This document shows positions 63,607 to 64,000 of a DNA stretch of 64,000 bases, one piece after another. The stretch covers positions 124,001 to 188,000 of the forward strand of contig NZ_CAMLHM010000001.1 in NCBI RefSeq assembly GCF_946479885.1. The letters are read 5' to 3'. Positions within the stretch are counted from its first letter, which is position 1. Each line of letters starts with the position of its first letter. Under the pieces are notes generated by a model. It saw nothing but the letters and a program-made list of their open reading frames with translations. It was not told the origin of the DNA and did no database searches. Both the position numbers and the translations under genes were made by a program. This DNA comes from an uncultured Devosia sp. (lineage in GTDB: Bacteria > Pseudomonadota > Alphaproteobacteria > Rhizobiales > Devosiaceae).

Positions 63607-63864
63607 TTAGGAGCCCAGCCTCCAGAAAGGCGGAGGCAGTTGCAGGCTATCGCCCGAAGGCTCCGGCCAGAAGGCCGACCTGGGCAAGGGTGGCAGGCCC
63701 ATATCGGCCCGCAGGCGGGCATCGTCCGGCAGTTGGGGCCGGTTCCACCACGCGGCCAGGGCCACGCGCAGAACAGCGAAGAGTCCACGATGCTGGACGG
63801 CTTCGACGACGTTGAAATTGAGGCGCAGCAGAGTACTGCCCTCGCTGAGTGCATCATACGACAT
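63607..63864 (-). CDS. Small DUF1127-like protein
   Basis: 85 residues. After a leader of about 35 residues, the VLRVALAAWWNRPQLPDDARLRADMGLPPLP block resembles the DUF1127 motif (basic helix, then L-D-R-x-L-x-D-I/M-G-L). Such small proteins often regulate small-RNA or phosphate metabolism in alphaproteobacteria, but this copy is divergent. ATG 63864 lacks a clear ribosome site. The last 136 bases of the window (63865-64000) show no gene I can support. Confidence 0.5.
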   Translation of the reverse strand: MSYDALSEGSTLLRLNFNVVEAVQHRGLFAVLRVALAAWWNRPQLPDDARLRADMGLPPLPRSAFWPEPSGDSLQLPPPFWRLGS

Positions 63865-64000
63865 AACGGAATCCGGCGCGCACAGGCGCCGTCCTTCTGT
63901 TGAGGATGGTTTGAGCCGGGAGGCGAACCGAAATCCGCGCCCCCTGCCCCTACATGCCAGGTCTCCGCAGGGGATCTGGAATACTCGAGCTGGCCGAAAT

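Noticed and set aside
63865..64000. Start of a further gene at the right edge (ATG 63954)
   Set aside because: Only 15 codons are visible and no ribosome site or known motif supports it.

Overview
This 64 kb window is chromosomal DNA from a GC-rich alphaproteobacterium. The aerobic-type cobalamin genes (cobN, cobO, cobQ, cobB, cobK, cobE), the CbtAB cobalt transporter under a B12 riboswitch, the kinase-zwf-pgl-edd Entner-Doudoroff operon and the ribF-ileS-lspA order fit Hyphomicrobiales. My best guess is a Devosia-like organism, but that is an inference from gene content, not a database result. No tRNA, rRNA, CRISPR array, prophage or insertion-sequence transposase was recognised. The coding strands look like ordinary core and niche genes; the unusual part of the window is its repeat content.

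Layout. 1-8.6 kb: 3' end of glutamate-cysteine ligase, purD, a patatin-like lipase, a DUF5680-like gene, tadA, mutL and two secreted Sel1-type genes. 8.6-14 kb: edd, pgl, zwf and a BadF-type sugar kinase (Entner-Doudoroff pathway), read leftward. 14.2-21.1 kb: cobU, cobD, cobQ, cobB, cobA, cobK, cobE. 21.4-23.1 kb: a cation efflux gene and two small proteins. 23.3-31.25 kb: a leftward cobalt/cobalamin operon, B12 riboswitch-cbtB-cbtA-cobW-cobN-kinase-cobO, with 4-base coupling overlaps at three of its gene junctions. 31.3-33.2 kb: two paralogous secreted proteins, DUF2164 and DUF486. 33.4-37.9 kb: zinc uptake (aztD-like chaperone, znuA, znuC, znuB, zur) with Zur-like boxes. 37.9-49.8 kb: rsmD, rluB, a lipoprotein, lspA, ileS, ribF, a HAD phosphatase, a degenerate EAL protein and a ROK-type regulator. 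50-53.2 kb: a sigma-54 activator, an EamA transporter and small genes. 53.3-55.5 kb: CIRCE-groES-groEL-terminator. 55.6-59.8 kb: hicAB, a BrnA-like gene, a Sel1 lipid-free secreted protein, a TSUP transporter, a GT2 glycosyltransferase and two tiny membrane proteins. 59.8-63.9 kb: hisS-hisZ-hisG and a DUF1127-like gene.

Repeats. At least five families of short palindromic elements (called A to E here) fill many intergenic gaps, including gaps inside operons (zwf/pgl, pgl/edd, cbtB/cbtA, hisS/hisZ, hisZ/hisG). The most striking observation is that cobN, about 1,455 codons long, carries four separate in-frame insertions of these elements. One of them encloses a complete DUF559/Vsr-like nuclease domain between two inverted family-A half elements. 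This suggests a nuclease-bearing, protein-splitting version of the palindromic element, with the empty copies elsewhere as its MITE-like relatives. That relationship is inferred from sequence layout and has not been tested. A second notable layout is cobQ, which sits almost exactly between two inverted family-C copies, one of which contributes to its stop codon.
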